Shown here piece by piece: positions 54,551 to 64,000 of a stretch of 64,000 nt of DNA (its first letter is position 1; each line of letters starts with the position of its first letter). The notes beneath the pieces are model-generated. The model saw only the letters and a program-made list of their open reading frames with translations. It made no database searches and was not told where the DNA came from. The position numbers and the translations under genes are program-made. The stretch comes from Streptomyces sp. CoH27 (GTDB lineage: Bacteria > Actinomycetota > Actinomycetes > Streptomycetales > Streptomycetaceae): positions 219,229-283,228 of the forward strand of contig NZ_JAIQYY010000008.1 of assembly GCF_020181035.1 (NCBI RefSeq), read 5' to 3'.

Positions 54551-55072
54551 TTATGCGGCTGCGGTCGGCATCCGGGCGCCCACGCGGGTGCGGGTGGCGA
54601 CCAGCTGGCCGTCCTGCGGGTAGGCGTGCCAGGTCCGCCAGTGCACCTGGCCCTCGTGCCGCTGGGCCAGCATCGCGGTGAAGGCGTGCGGGCTGCCCGG
54701 GAACACGCCCGCCAGGCCGTGCGGATGGTCGGAGACCAGGGCCAGCAACTCCTGGGCACGGCCCGCGAAGGAGCCGGGCGTGAGCAGTTCGACGCGGGCG
54801 GCGAACTCGTACTCCCAGTCGCCGACGCGTTTGGCGACGCCGAGTGGCAGCGGGGTGCTGGAGCCGGGGATGCACGCGACCGTCTCCGAACAGTTGCCGC
54901 GCTCCTCCTCCAGCAGCACCTGGTGGGACGCGCCGAGCAGTCTCAACTGGAGCTTCGCCCCGGTCAGTTCGAGGTCGAGGGTGGCCAGTGCGGGCAGCGG
55001 CTCGCGCCCCAGGGCCCAGGCGAGGTCGGCGGCGCGCGTGTCGGTGTAGGAGGTGTTCAGGGTCGTGAGCAT
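54551..55072 (-). CDS. DUF2617 family protein
   Basis: This 173-residue soluble protein belongs to DUF2617, which is almost always encoded next to the membrane-fused spermidine synthase in streptomycetes, as here (80-base gap). It has a beta-rich core with ATLDLELTGAKLQLRLLGASH (across the break), ETVACIPGS and HWRTWHAYPQDGQLV. No catalytic motif is recognised. The linkage suggests a role with the aminopropyltransferase. The start is an ATG at 55072. Confidence 0.92.
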   Translation of the reverse strand: MLTTLNTSYTDTRAADLAWALGREPLPALATLDLELTGAKLQLRLLGASHQVLLEEERGNCSETVACIPGSSTPLPLGVAKRVGDWEYEFAARVELLTPGSFAGRAQELLALVSDHPHGLAGVFPGSPHAFTAMLAQRHEGQVHWRTWHAYPQDGQLVATRTRVGARMPTAAA

Positions 55073-55414
55073 GGGTCGGCTCCGCTAACACACGAAGAGG
55101 GAGGGAGATCGGCCACGTCAGCCAGGTCGGCGTCCCGGCCGTCCCGGCCGGAGGGGGAAGTCTGCGGGGCGTCCGAGGGGCTGCGTTGGCGTTTTAGAGG
55201 GAATCATGGACAGAGCAGCCGCCACAGCTTTTTTACCCAACTTCGTGGGCTTTCCATCCCTCAGAGGGCTTCTCTGCTCAACTGTTCAACCATGGCGTAC
55301 GCGGGGCGCGCGTCCCCACGGGCGAGCGCCCGCCGGCTGCCATCGCCCGGCGGGCGCCCGTGGTGCGGACCGGACACGGTTCCCCCGGAACCCTGGGAGC
55401 TCAGCTGCCCCGTG
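55073..55414. other. intergenic region with hairpin, no gene seen
   Basis: About 340 bases between the small His/Cys-rich gene and the DUF2617 gene, both on the minus strand. It holds the hairpin at 55326-55357, an A/T-richer segment with a T6 run near 55230 that probably belongs to the DUF2617 promoter, and no recognisable coding sequence. Confidence 0.4.
55326..55357 (-). terminator. hairpin after the His/Cys-rich small gene
   Basis: A perfect 11-bp stem, GCGCCCGCCGG with CCGGCGGGCGC, encloses a ten-base loop, about 58 bases after that gene's stop on the minus strand. It is a probable terminator. Confidence 0.7.
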
Positions 55415-55753
55415 TCAGCTGCCTCCCCCGCATCCGCCCCCGCACGAGGAACCTCCGCCGCAGGAGGAGTGGCCGCCGCAGGAGTGGCCGCCGCCGCACG
55501 AGTGGTGGCCGCCGTGGTGTCCCCCGTGGCTCCCCGAGGACGAGCCCGAGTCGCCGCCGCCCACCCACCAACTGCTCGCGCCGTCGGCGTACGCCCCCGA
55601 GGAGGACGACGTCGACGACGAGGAGCGGTACGACCGCGACCGGCCGCCCTTGCCGAGCGACACCCGCGTCCGCCGGTTCCTGGCCCGACTCCGCAGCGCC
55701 CCGACGCTCACGAACACGACGACCGCCAGCACGACGAGGATGACGATGCCCAT
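55415..55753 (-). CDS. small membrane protein with Gly/His/Cys-rich tail
   Basis: This 112-residue protein has one N-terminal membrane helix (MGIVILVVLAVVVFVSVGAL), a basic stretch, a Ser-rich linker, and a C-terminal ~50 residues made of HGGHHGGHHS and repeated CGGGHSCGG/CGGGSSCGGG units. The tail contains six Cys and eight or so His and would bind metal ions. The ATG at 55753 is used because the helix follows it directly and AGGTGACG stands upstream; the frame is open for 28 more codons. It has no near neighbour on the same strand. Confidence 0.78.
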   Translation of the reverse strand: MGIVILVVLAVVVFVSVGALRSRARNRRTRVSLGKGGRSRSYRSSSSTSSSSGAYADGASSWWVGGGDSGSSSGSHGGHHGGHHSCGGGHSCGGHSSCGGGSSCGGGCGGGS

Positions 55754-55881
55754 GGACGTCACCTGCTTTCCGTTCCCCCGAGACGGCCCCCCGTGGACCG
55801 CGGTGAACGAGGGATGCCCGGCCGCCCGAAGGCGCAAAGCAGAGTTGAGGAACTCCAGAGCTTGAGCGCAGGATGACCGGC

Positions 55882-57072
<1,191 letters not shown>

Positions 57073-57247
57073 ACTCACGAACGGGGCCCCGGATTCACGT
57101 TCCCCGGCAGGTCGTGGCGCAGCACGCTGTACCGGGACCTGGCCGCCACCCAGTCGATCCACAACGCACCCGCAGACGGGCGACGAGACGCAACCTGACG
57201 GCGCGTCACCGCACGGCCGAAACGAGCGTCACGCAAGGTGCTCAGAT

Positions 57248-58420
57248 GTGACCCACGCCAGCCCCCTCCGCACCGCTCTCAGCGCCCGCCCCATCATCAC
57301 GCCGAAGCCGGCGCCGCACCTCGTCGCCGTAGGCCTCTTCCTCGGCGCCCGGCTCGCCGGCGCGGCCGTGCTCACGCTCGTCGCCACGCTCGCCGACCAG
57401 CGCCCGCTCACGCTGCTCGGCCGGTCCTGGGACTCGGTCTGGTACCTGGGCATCGCCGTGCACGGCTATGGCCACGACCTGCCCTCCCACGCCCCGGGCG
57501 TCCACAGCGACCTGGCCTTCTTCCCGCTGTACCCGGCACTGGTGCGGGCCGTGACGGCGGTGCTGCCGGTCACCGGGGGCGCGGCCGGGCTGCTGATCTC
57601 GTGGGCCGCGGCCGCGGTGGCCGCCGCCGGGATCTACGCGGTCGGCGACCTGCTGCACGGGCGGTCCACCGGGATCGCGCTGGTGCTGCTGTGGGGGCTG
57701 CTGCCGCACTCGGTGGTGCTGTCGATGGCGTACACCGAGCCGCTGCTGACCGCGCTGGCGGCCTGGTCGCTGTACGCGCTGCTGGCCGGCAACTGGCTGT
57801 GGGCGGGCGCGCTGGCGGCGCTCGCGGGGCTGTCCCGGCCGAACGGGTTCGCGGTCGCCGCCGCCGTACTGGCCACGGCCGCATGTGCGGTGTGGCGGCG
57901 GCGCGGAAAGGTTTCCCACAGGCTGTGGACGGGCGCGGCGCTCGCCCCGCTGGGCTGGGCGGGGTACGTGCTGCGGGTCGGCCTGCACGAGGGTGATCCG
58001 CTGGGCGGCTATTTCGAGGTGCAGCGGCAGTGGGGGTCGAGGTTCGACTTCGGGCGGGGCTCGCTGCACTTCGTGCATCTGATGGTGGCGCACGGCAGCC
58101 CGTTCGTGTTCCCGGTGACGCTGCTGATCGTGACGGCCGGGACGGTGCTGTTCGTGCTGCTGGCGCTGGACCGTGCCCCGGTGCCGCTGCTCGTGCACAG
58201 CGGGGTGCTGCTGCTGATCGCGCTCGGCGGGTCGGGCTTCTTCGAGTCCAAGCCGCGGTTCCTGCTGCCGGCGTTCCCGCTGCTGCTGCCGCTCGCGCGG
58301 CTGCTGGTCCGCCTGGCACGAACCCGGCCCTGGCACACGACCGTGCTGGTCGCGACCCTGGCCGGGTTCAGCTATCTCTACGGCGCGTACCTGGTCGTCT
58401 ACGCGCACACTCCCCTGTAG
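57248..58420 (+). CDS. polytopic membrane glycosyltransferase-like protein
   Basis: This membrane protein of about 390 residues has around ten hydrophobic segments. It has features of GT-C glycosyltransferases of the PIG-V/mannosyltransferase type: an early WDSVWYLGIAVHGYG loop, DLAFFPLYPALVR, and SMAYTEPLLTALAAWSLYAL with the conserved Y-T-E. It is expected to use a polyprenyl-linked sugar donor at the outer membrane face and modify a lipid or protein. The GTG at 57248 with AAGG upstream is chosen. It converges on the YbjN-type gene, with three bases between stops. Confidence 0.82.
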   Translation: MTHASPLRTALSARPIITPKPAPHLVAVGLFLGARLAGAAVLTLVATLADQRPLTLLGRSWDSVWYLGIAVHGYGHDLPSHAPGVHSDLAFFPLYPALVRAVTAVLPVTGGAAGLLISWAAAAVAAAGIYAVGDLLHGRSTGIALVLLWGLLPHSVVLSMAYTEPLLTALAAWSLYALLAGNWLWAGALAALAGLSRPNGFAVAAAVLATAACAVWRRRGKVSHRLWTGAALAPLGWAGYVLRVGLHEGDPLGGYFEVQRQWGSRFDFGRGSLHFVHLMVAHGSPFVFPVTLLIVTAGTVLFVLLALDRAPVPLLVHSGVLLLIALGGSGFFESKPRFLLPAFPLLLPLARLLVRLARTRPWHTTVLVATLAGFSYLYGAYLVVYAHTPL

Positions 58421-58423
58421 GGA

Positions 58424-58972
58424 CTACTGCTCGTCGCTCTCGGGGGTGTCCCCCTCGTCGCCCTGGGCCGCCTGGTCGAGCTCCTGCTCCAGGCCGAGCT
58501 GCTCCAGCAGCCACTTGTCGAACTCGATCGCGGCCCGCACCCAGCTGACCGTCGAGGAGACGAAGTGGTTGATGTCGACGCCCGTGCCGATCAGCATCTG
58601 GGCCTCGCCGATGAGGCGGACGGTGCCGTCCTCGTGGGTGTGGGTGTAGACCTTGGGCCACAGGGTACGGCGGTTCCAGTCGTCGACGGCCTCCAGCAGC
58701 TGCGCCTTCTCGTCGATCTTGTGGGGGCGGTCGTAGAAGGTCCGCACCGAGAAGACCGCCTGGTCGGCCTCCCCGCGGAACATGAAGTACGTGCGGAACT
58801 GCTCCCACGGAGCCGCGAGGTCACCCTCCTCGTCGACGACGTACTTCAGCTCCATCTGGTCGAGGAGCTGCTTCACGAGGTCCTGATCCGGAAGGACGGG
58901 GCCCGCCGGTCCCTGGGGCTGCGGTTCGGGCTGGCCCCCGAAGTTCGGAATCGAGGACGGGTCGATGGACAT
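58424..58972 (-). CDS. YbjN domain-containing protein
   Basis: This 182-residue acidic soluble protein has the YbjN / type III secretion chaperone-like alpha/beta fold: FMFRGEADQAVFSVRTFYDR, LEAVDDWNRRTLWPKVYTH and the final helix SWVRAAIEFDKWLLEQLGL. A Pro/Gln-rich N-terminus precedes it. YbjN proteins in E. coli affect stress and motility regulation; the actinobacterial role is unknown. The ATG at 58972 has AGGAG upstream. Confidence 0.9.
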   Translation of the reverse strand: MSIDPSSIPNFGGQPEPQPQGPAGPVLPDQDLVKQLLDQMELKYVVDEEGDLAAPWEQFRTYFMFRGEADQAVFSVRTFYDRPHKIDEKAQLLEAVDDWNRRTLWPKVYTHTHEDGTVRLIGEAQMLIGTGVDINHFVSSTVSWVRAAIEFDKWLLEQLGLEQELDQAAQGDEGDTPESDEQ

Positions 58973-59072
58973 ACTTGAACACTCCTGCGGTCGTCTGGCG
59001 CGTCCGGCCATCGCTGGGACCAGACGTACTGTCCACCCTCTCGCTATTGGACCGCGACCGGCAACCTGCCCG

Positions 59073-59083
59073 GCAGCGAGCCG
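59073..59083. repeat. direct repeat, possible left attachment site
   Basis: GCAGCGAGCCG occurs here and again at 60799-60809. The two copies flank the serine recombinase gene, whose stop is 16 bases to the right of this copy. This could be the core of an attL/attR pair; chance occurrence is not excluded in such G/C-rich DNA. Confidence 0.4.
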
Positions 59084-59098
59084 CCTCCGCGTGGCAGA

Positions 59099-60712
59099 TC
59101 AGCGAGGTGAGTACCAGAATCCCGACCTCATTCCCTTGCTCTGTCGAAGCTCCACGAAGTAACGGCGGGCTCTCTCCTCACGGCAGTCGATTCGATCTGC
59201 GTCCTGCCGTGGCACGGCCGCAGGGACATACATGTGTACGGTGCCCGATCTGTGAGTACCCTCACAGAAACAGCGAACACCAGCTTTACGGAGGAGGGAC
59301 GCCCTGGCGTCCCAGTCCGCTCTCGCGGACCACTGTTCGCGGTAAACCGCACCGGTCGGCTCCTCGATCCACCGGGCGGGGACCGCTGGATCGGCCTCCA
59401 GCCGCTCGATGGTCCTGGCGTGCTCGTCCATCTGCCGGGCCAAGGCCTCGACGGCCAGGGCGCTGGCCGCCTGTCCGACGGCGGCGGTGAGGTTGACGAG
59501 GGCCGCCCGCAACTCGGCGATCGCCGCCGCGTGGTCCCGTCCCGGCACGTAAGTGCGTTTCGTCTCTGTCAGATCGCCGGCCGCATCCAGGAAGCGCCGC
59601 TCAACGGTCTCGTGGAGACTCTCGGCGCGCCAGGTCGCGGGAGCCTCACAGCGGTTCATCTCGGAGACGGAACGGCACTGGTAGTAGGTGAGCACACGCA
59701 CCGTACCGTCGGCCAGGCGGTTCTTCTGGTGCCGCACGTACATGGGCCTGCCGCAGATGCAGAAGAGCACGCCGAGGAGAGGAGTGCGCCAGCCCTTTGC
59801 CGACCTGGGCTCTCCCGTGTTCCTCTCGGTGGTGATCGCGTCCTGGAGGGCCGCGAACTCCTGAGGGGTGAGGATGGGATCCGCCCAGACCACCGGCTCT
59901 CCGTCCTCGTCCAGGACAGGTTCGGAGCGATGCATCATCACGCCGATCAGAGCGGGCGACCTCAGCATGTTGCGCAGAGGGGTCACCGACCAGAGCGTCC
60001 CCTTCTCAGGCCTGCGCTCATGTTCCGGAAGGCCCTTGTTCTGTTCCCTGCGCTGGTGGTCCCGGGCGCTGGGTACACCCCGCGCATTCCAGTCCTGCGC
60101 CACGGCGTAGACCGTGTCGCCACCATGGACGATGCGCTCGTACGCCTCACGCACGAGCCGTGAGGTGTGGGGGTCGACAGCCAGGCGTTTGCGGGACTCA
60201 CCCAGATGGGTGAACACCTCGGCACAGTAGCCGAACGGCCAGATTCCGCCGTTCCACAGCCTGTTGTCGCGGAAGAACTGCGTGCGGTCGAGCTGCTTGG
60301 CCTGGACTGACTTGCGGTACTTGGCAGCCTGGGCCGCCTTGATCCCCGCCAGCATCCGGCCCTCCTCGGAGTGGATGTCGAACGTCGGATCGTCGAGGAC
60401 TTCGATGTCCTTCCCGTTCTTGAGGATCCAGTCGACGAAGTGCCACCAGTGCATGTCATCGCGAGTGATGCGGTCTTGCTCGGTGACCATGAGGACATCC
60501 CACTCGTGCACAAGAGGCTCGTTGAGCCACTTCCTCAGGCTGGGGCGGTGGTCGAGGTGCACAGCGCCGGACACAGTGGCGTCGACGACGCGCCCCACCT
60601 CGGTGTAACCACGCCGTCGCAGCGCGATCGTGAGCGCCTCGTCCTGCCGCGTGAGCGCCGACGAAGCCTCCGTGTCACGGCTGATGCGCTGAACCGCCAG
60701 TACTCGCTTCAT
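59099..60712 (-). CDS. large serine recombinase / integrase
   Basis: This 537-residue site-specific recombinase has an N-terminal resolvase catalytic domain with the nucleophile Ser11 (VQRISRDTEA), the Arg motif DRITRDDMHWW and helix E (IKAAQAAKYRKSVQAKQ). Next come the recombinase domain (WPFGYCAEVFTHL ... TPLRNMLRSPALIGVM, across breaks), a zinc ribbon (CICGRPMYV ... YYQCRS ... NRCEAP) and a coiled-coil region. It looks complete. Codon use is less G/C-biased than in flanking genes. The ATG at 60712 has GGAGGG upstream. It lies alone between ybjN-type and clpB genes, without an excisionase or other phage genes. Confidence 0.93.
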   Translation of the reverse strand: MKRVLAVQRISRDTEASSALTRQDEALTIALRRRGYTEVGRVVDATVSGAVHLDHRPSLRKWLNEPLVHEWDVLMVTEQDRITRDDMHWWHFVDWILKNGKDIEVLDDPTFDIHSEEGRMLAGIKAAQAAKYRKSVQAKQLDRTQFFRDNRLWNGGIWPFGYCAEVFTHLGESRKRLAVDPHTSRLVREAYERIVHGGDTVYAVAQDWNARGVPSARDHQRREQNKGLPEHERRPEKGTLWSVTPLRNMLRSPALIGVMMHRSEPVLDEDGEPVVWADPILTPQEFAALQDAITTERNTGEPRSAKGWRTPLLGVLFCICGRPMYVRHQKNRLADGTVRVLTYYQCRSVSEMNRCEAPATWRAESLHETVERRFLDAAGDLTETKRTYVPGRDHAAAIAELRAALVNLTAAVGQAASALAVEALARQMDEHARTIERLEADPAVPARWIEEPTGAVYREQWSARADWDARASLLRKAGVRCFCEGTHRSGTVHMYVPAAVPRQDADRIDCREERARRYFVELRQSKGMRSGFWYSPR

Positions 60713-60798
60713 ATGACATCCCTCCCGGCTGGAGGAACGAGCCGACCTGCCGGGAGGTTACGTCAAACATCATCTATCGACTCGATACTCACCGCGAA

Positions 60799-60809
60799 GC
60801 AGCGAGCCG
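60799..60809. repeat. direct repeat, possible right attachment site
   Basis: This second copy of GCAGCGAGCCG (see 59073-59083) lies eight bases beyond the clpB stop codon. If real, the element integrated just downstream of clpB and measures about 1.7 kb. Confidence 0.4.
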
Positions 60810-60816
60810 TCCGAAG

Positions 60817-63414
60817 TCACAGCGTCTTCCCGGTCGCCGGCCCCACCAGCAGCCCCTCGCCGAAGCGGTCCACGCGGACCGTGTCGCCGTCCTTGATCTC
60901 GCCGGAGAGGATCTCCCGGGCGAGCCGGTCGCCGATGGTGGTCTGCACCAGGCGGCGCAGCGGCCGGGCGCCGTAGGCCGGGTCGTTGCCCTCCTCGGCG
61001 AGCCAGGCCAGCGCCTCGGGCGTGACCTCCAGGGTGAGCCGGCGCTCGGCCAGCCGCCTGCCCAGCCGGTCGATCTGGAGCTGCGCGATCCGCTCCAGCT
61101 CGGCCTTGTCGAGGGCCGAGAAGACCACCAGGTCGTCCAGCCGGTTGAGGAACTCCGGCTTGAAGGAGGCCCGGACGACCTCCAGGACCTGCTGCTTCTT
61201 CTCCTCCTCACCGGTGATCGGGTCGATCAGGTACTGGCTGCCCAGGTTGGAGGTGAGCACCAGGATGGTGTTGCGGAAGTCGACCGTACGGCCCTGTCCG
61301 TCCGTCAGGCGTCCGTCGTCCAGGACCTGGAGCAGGATGTCGAAGACCTCGGGGTGGGCCTTCTCCACCTCGTCCAGCAGCACGACGGTGTACGGCCGCC
61401 TGCGCACGGCCTCCGTCAGCTGGCCGCCCTCCTCGTAGCCGACGTAGCCGGGAGGCGCGCCGACCAGGCGGGCCACGCTGTGCTTCTCGCCGTACTCCGA
61501 CATGTCGATGCGGACCATGGCCCGCTCGTCGTCGAAGAGGAAGTCGGCGAGGGCCTTGGCGAGTTCGGTCTTGCCGACGCCCGTCGGGCCGAGGAAGAGG
61601 AACGATCCGGTGGGGCGGTCGGGGTCGGCGATCCCGGCGCGTGCGCGTCGTACGGCGTCCGACACGGCCCGTACGGCCTCGGTCTGGCCGATGAGCCGCT
61701 TGCCCAGCTCCTCCTCCATGCGCAGCAGCTTCTGCGTCTCGCCCTCCAGCAGGCGCCCGGCGGGGATGCCGGTCCAGGCGGCGACGACGTCGGCGATGTC
61801 GTCGGAGCCGACCTCCTCCTTGACCATCGTGTCCTGGGCGGCCTCCTCCTCGGCCTCGGAGGCGGCCTCCAGCTCCTTCTCCAGCGTGGGGATCTCGCCG
61901 TACAGCAGCTTGGCCGCGCGGTCGAAGTCGCCGTCGCGCTGGGCGCGTTCGGCCTGGCCACGCAGGTCGTCCAGGCGTTCCTTGAGCTCGCCGACCCGGT
62001 TGAGGGACTGCTTCTCCTTCTCCCAGCGGGCGGTCAGGCCGCGCAGTTCCTCCTCCTTGTCGGCGAGGTCGCGGCGCAGCTTCTCCAGGCGGGTGACGGA
62101 GGCCGGGTCGGTCTCCTTGGCGATCGCCAGCTCCTCCATCTTCAACCGGTCGACGGCGCGCTGGAGTTCATCGATCTCGACGGGGGACGAGTCGATCTCC
62201 ATACGGAGCCGGGAGGCCGCCTCGTCGACCAGGTCGATGGCCTTGTCGGGAAGGAAACGGGAGGTGATGTAGCGGTCGGAGAGGGTGGCCGCCGCCACCA
62301 GCGCGCTGTCGGCGATCTGCACCTTGTGGTGGGCCTCGTACCGGCCCTTCAGGCCGCGGAGGATCGCGATCGTGTCCTCCACCGTCGGCTCGGCGACCAG
62401 CACCTGCTGGAAGCGCCGCTCCAGCGCCGGGTCCTTCTCGATCCGCTCGCGGTACTCGTCGAGCGTCGTCGCCCCGACCATCCGCAGCTCACCACGGGCG
62501 AGCATGGGCTTGAGCATGTTGCCCGCGTCCATGGCGGAGTCGCCGCCCGCCCCCGCCCCGACCACGGTGTGCAGCTCGTCGATGAAGGTGATGATCTGCC
62601 CGTCGGAGTCCTTGATCTCGCCGAGCACGGCCTTCAGCCGCTCCTCGAACTCGCCCCGGTACTTGGCCCCGGCGACCATCGCGCCGAGGTCGAGGGAGAC
62701 GAGCCGCTTGTCCTTGAGGGACTCGGGGACGTCCCCCTTGACGATCCGCTGCGCGAGCCCCTCCACGACGGCCGTCTTGCCGACACCGGGCTCGCCGATG
62801 AGGACGGGGTTGTTCTTCGTACGACGGCTCAGCACCTGCACGACCCGCCGGATCTCCTGGTCCCGCCCGATGACCGGATCCAGCCGGCCCTCGCGGGCGG
62901 CGGCGGTGAAGTCGGTGCCGAACTTCTCCAGGGCCTTGTACTGACCCTCGGGGTCGGCGGTGGTCACGCGGCGTCCTCCCCTGGCCTTCTTGAAGGCCTC
63001 CAGCAGCTTCTTCGCATCGGCGCCCTGCGCCTGGAGCACCTCGGCGACCCGGCCGCCCTTCGCGGCGATGCCGATGAGCAGGTGCTCGGTGGACAGGTAC
63101 TCGTCGCCGAGGTCCTTCGCGCGCTCACCGGCGTCGGCGAGCACGGCCAGCAGCTCGCGGTTGGGCTGCGGCGGCGCGACGGTGGACCCGGTCACGCTGG
63201 GCAGCGTGGCCAGGATCTTCTCCGTACCGGAGCGTACGGCGGCCTGATCGGCGTCGACGGCCGCGAGCAGGTCGATGATGTTCGCGTTGTCCTGGCCCTG
63301 GAGCAGAGCCAGCAGCAGATGAGCGGGGGTGAGGTCCGGGTGTCCCTCGGTCACGGCGCGGTTGCTCGCCGCGTTGATCGCGTCCCGGCTCCTGTTGGTC
63401 AGCTCGGCGTCCAC
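60817..63414 (-). CDS. clpB: ATP-dependent chaperone ClpB
   Basis: This 865-residue AAA+ disaggregase works with DnaK/DnaJ/GrpE to rescue aggregated proteins. In order there is a ClpN domain (residues ~1-145), NBD1 with Walker [15 protein letters not shown] near residue 205, the long middle coiled-coil domain (~405-525, [18 protein letters not shown]), and NBD2 with [14 protein letters not shown] near 605 and [15 protein letters not shown] ClpP-binding loop is absent, as expected for ClpB. A HAIR operator (63474-63494) lies 60 bases upstream, so heat control by HspR is expected. Confidence 0.98.
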   Translation of the reverse strand: MDAELTNRSRDAINAASNRAVTEGHPDLTPAHLLLALLQGQDNANIIDLLAAVDADQAAVRSGTEKILATLPSVTGSTVAPPQPNRELLAVLADAGERAKDLGDEYLSTEHLLIGIAAKGGRVAEVLQAQGADAKKLLEAFKKARGGRRVTTADPEGQYKALEKFGTDFTAAAREGRLDPVIGRDQEIRRVVQVLSRRTKNNPVLIGEPGVGKTAVVEGLAQRIVKGDVPESLKDKRLVSLDLGAMVAGAKYRGEFEERLKAVLGEIKDSDGQIITFIDELHTVVGAGAGGDSAMDAGNMLKPMLARGELRMVGATTLDEYRERIEKDPALERRFQQVLVAEPTVEDTIAILRGLKGRYEAHHKVQIADSALVAAATLSDRYITSRFLPDKAIDLVDEAASRLRMEIDSSPVEIDELQRAVDRLKMEELAIAKETDPASVTRLEKLRRDLADKEEELRGLTARWEKEKQSLNRVGELKERLDDLRGQAERAQRDGDFDRAAKLLYGEIPTLEKELEAASEAEEEAAQDTMVKEEVGSDDIADVVAAWTGIPAGRLLEGETQKLLRMEEELGKRLIGQTEAVRAVSDAVRRARAGIADPDRPTGSFLFLGPTGVGKTELAKALADFLFDDERAMVRIDMSEYGEKHSVARLVGAPPGYVGYEEGGQLTEAVRRRPYTVVLLDEVEKAHPEVFDILLQVLDDGRLTDGQGRTVDFRNTILVLTSNLGSQYLIDPITGEEEKKQQVLEVVRASFKPEFLNRLDDLVVFSALDKAELERIAQLQIDRLGRRLAERRLTLEVTPEALAWLAEEGNDPAYGARPLRRLVQTTIGDRLAREILSGEIKDGDTVRVDRFGEGLLVGPATGKTL

Positions 63415-63473
63415 GTGTCCGTTCTCCTCCTGCGCGACTCTCTTCCACTGCTGACTTAAGCAGCGTACACAAA

Positions 63474-63494
63474 GTTGAGTCTATTCCGCTCAAG
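63474..63494. promoter_or_regulatory. HAIR element, HspR operator
   Basis: GTTGAGT-N7-GCTCAAG matches the HspR consensus CTTGAGT-N7-ACTCAAG at 12 of 14 positions, the two mismatches being one in each arm. It lies between clpB and the divergent PPOX gene. In Streptomyces HspR represses dnaK, clpB and lon from such sites. Confidence 0.9.
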
Positions 63495-63530
63495 GTGGGC
63501 GGGAGAACGTGGGGGCACTAGGTTGCGGGC

Positions 63531-63923
63531 ATGCTGAAGCACTCCGACGAATACCTGATCTTCTGGCGGGAACGGCACCTGTGCACGCTGACCACGCTCC
63601 GGCCCGACGGCAGCCCGCACGTGGTGCCGGTCGGGGTGACATACGACGCGGAGGCCGGGCTGGCCCGGGTGATCACCAACGGGACCAGCACGAAGGTGCG
63701 GCACGTGCGCGCGGCCGGAAGTGAGGGCGCCCGGGTGGCGGTGTGCCAGGTGGACGGCCGGCGCTGGGCCACGCTGGAGGGCCGGGCGCGGATACGGACG
63801 GAACCGGAACGGGTCGCGGAGGCGGTCCGGCGCTACGCCGAGCGCTACGAGCGGACACCGGGGCCGAATCCGGCCCGCGTGGTGATCGAGATCGAGGTCG
63901 AGCGGGCCCTGGGACATGGCTGA
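63531..63923 (+). CDS. PPOX class F420-dependent oxidoreductase-like protein
   Basis: This 130-residue split-barrel flavin/deazaflavin-binding protein is related to Rv1155-type enzymes. Family marks are the N-terminal LIFWRERHLCTLTTLRPDGSPHVVPVG pattern (read in two parts), VITNGTSTKVRHVR and RWATLEGRARI. Members bind F420 or FMN and reduce small substrates such as biliverdin or quinones. The ATG at 63531 is 36 bases from the HAIR site, so heat-shock control is possible. It is not in an operon within this window. Confidence 0.92.
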   Translation: MLKHSDEYLIFWRERHLCTLTTLRPDGSPHVVPVGVTYDAEAGLARVITNGTSTKVRHVRAAGSEGARVAVCQVDGRRWATLEGRARIRTEPERVAEAVRRYAERYERTPGPNPARVVIEIEVERALGHG

Positions 63924-64000
63924 GACGGCCGACTACTTTCGGCCACCGCGGGAGCGCGCCCATACCCCGAAATGTCCCCGCAAACTGCAGCGGCGGGGCC
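63924..64000. other. intergenic end of window
   Basis: These 77 bases after the PPOX gene show no gene start or clear hairpin. Confidence 0.4.

Noticed and set aside
57073..57247. Possible gene remnant between the aminotransferase and glycosyltransferase-like genes
   Set aside because: A short minus-strand frame reads like a protein tail (ARSRYSVLRHDLPG), but it is too short and has no recognisable relative.
59099..60809. Prophage
   Set aside because: Only an integrase is present; clpB and the ybjN-type gene directly flank it, with no structural, lysis or replication genes.

Overview
The window is high-GC, densely packed chromosomal DNA of a Streptomyces. The evidence is strong third-codon-position G/C bias, frequent GTG and occasional TTG starts, GTGA/ATGA overlaps, and gene blocks typical of the Streptomyces core: ask-asd, ybaB-recR, purA, fba, pyrE, clpB. 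No biosynthetic gene cluster, prophage body, rRNA, tRNA or CRISPR array was recognised. The one clear mobile gene is a large serine recombinase next to clpB.

Layout. 1-6 kb: tail of a cut gene, a drug-type ABC exporter, glutamine-dependent NAD synthetase, and a two-gene permease/TIGR03943 unit. 6-13 kb: a TrkA/RCK membrane protein, an S9 peptidase, a SURF1-like protein, and a SigE-family sigma factor with a membrane-anchored partner. 13-23 kb: aspartokinase and aspartate-semialdehyde dehydrogenase, a TauE-like transporter with a degenerate response regulator, ybaB-recR-DUF5063, a SLATT protein and a membrane Ser/Thr kinase. 23-32 kb: a DJ-1/MarR operon with a double palindrome, a class III aminotransferase and GntR regulator, a Tat-exported 5'-nucleotidase, purA, a divergent DAG-kinase-like protein and a Uma2 protein. 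32-36 kb: a GbsR/MarR regulator with a divergent ABC exporter, and a P450. 36-44 kb: a pair of small paralogues and two adjacent paralogous NarL-type two-component systems; the second lies in an operon with an acyltransferase and a secreted DUF1023 hydrolase. 44-47.3 kb: a candidate kynurenine route (TDO, kynureninase, HGGxW hydrolase). 47-55 kb: DUF3151, an MFS exporter, fba and a long minus-strand run ending in pyrE. 55-64 kb: a small His/Cys-rich membrane protein, an aminotransferase, a membrane glycosyltransferase-like protein, YbjN, the serine recombinase, clpB with a HAIR operator, and a PPOX-family protein.

How the genes work together. Ask and Asd catalyse the first two steps from aspartate toward Lys/Thr/Met and diaminopimelate. 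TDO and kynureninase, plus a putative formamidase, would convert tryptophan to anthranilate. RecR, YbaB and DUF5063 form a conserved housekeeping block. Several regulators sit beside their likely sites: MarR at two tandem palindromes, GbsR between divergent genes, and HspR at the clpB HAIR.

The most unusual observation is a 39-bp element upstream of both two-component operons (39060-39098 and 44078-44116). It is 33/39 identical without gaps, and four of the six differences are paired compensatory changes that keep a 7-bp inverted repeat. Other points of interest are a dispersed intergenic repeat and a 90-bp tandem repeat lying inside the DUF1023 hydrolase reading frame, an apparent frameshift at the start of the kinase gene, a response regulator lacking the phosphoacceptor Asp and the conserved Lys, a decayed XRE-type gene, and 11-bp direct repeats around the serine recombinase.
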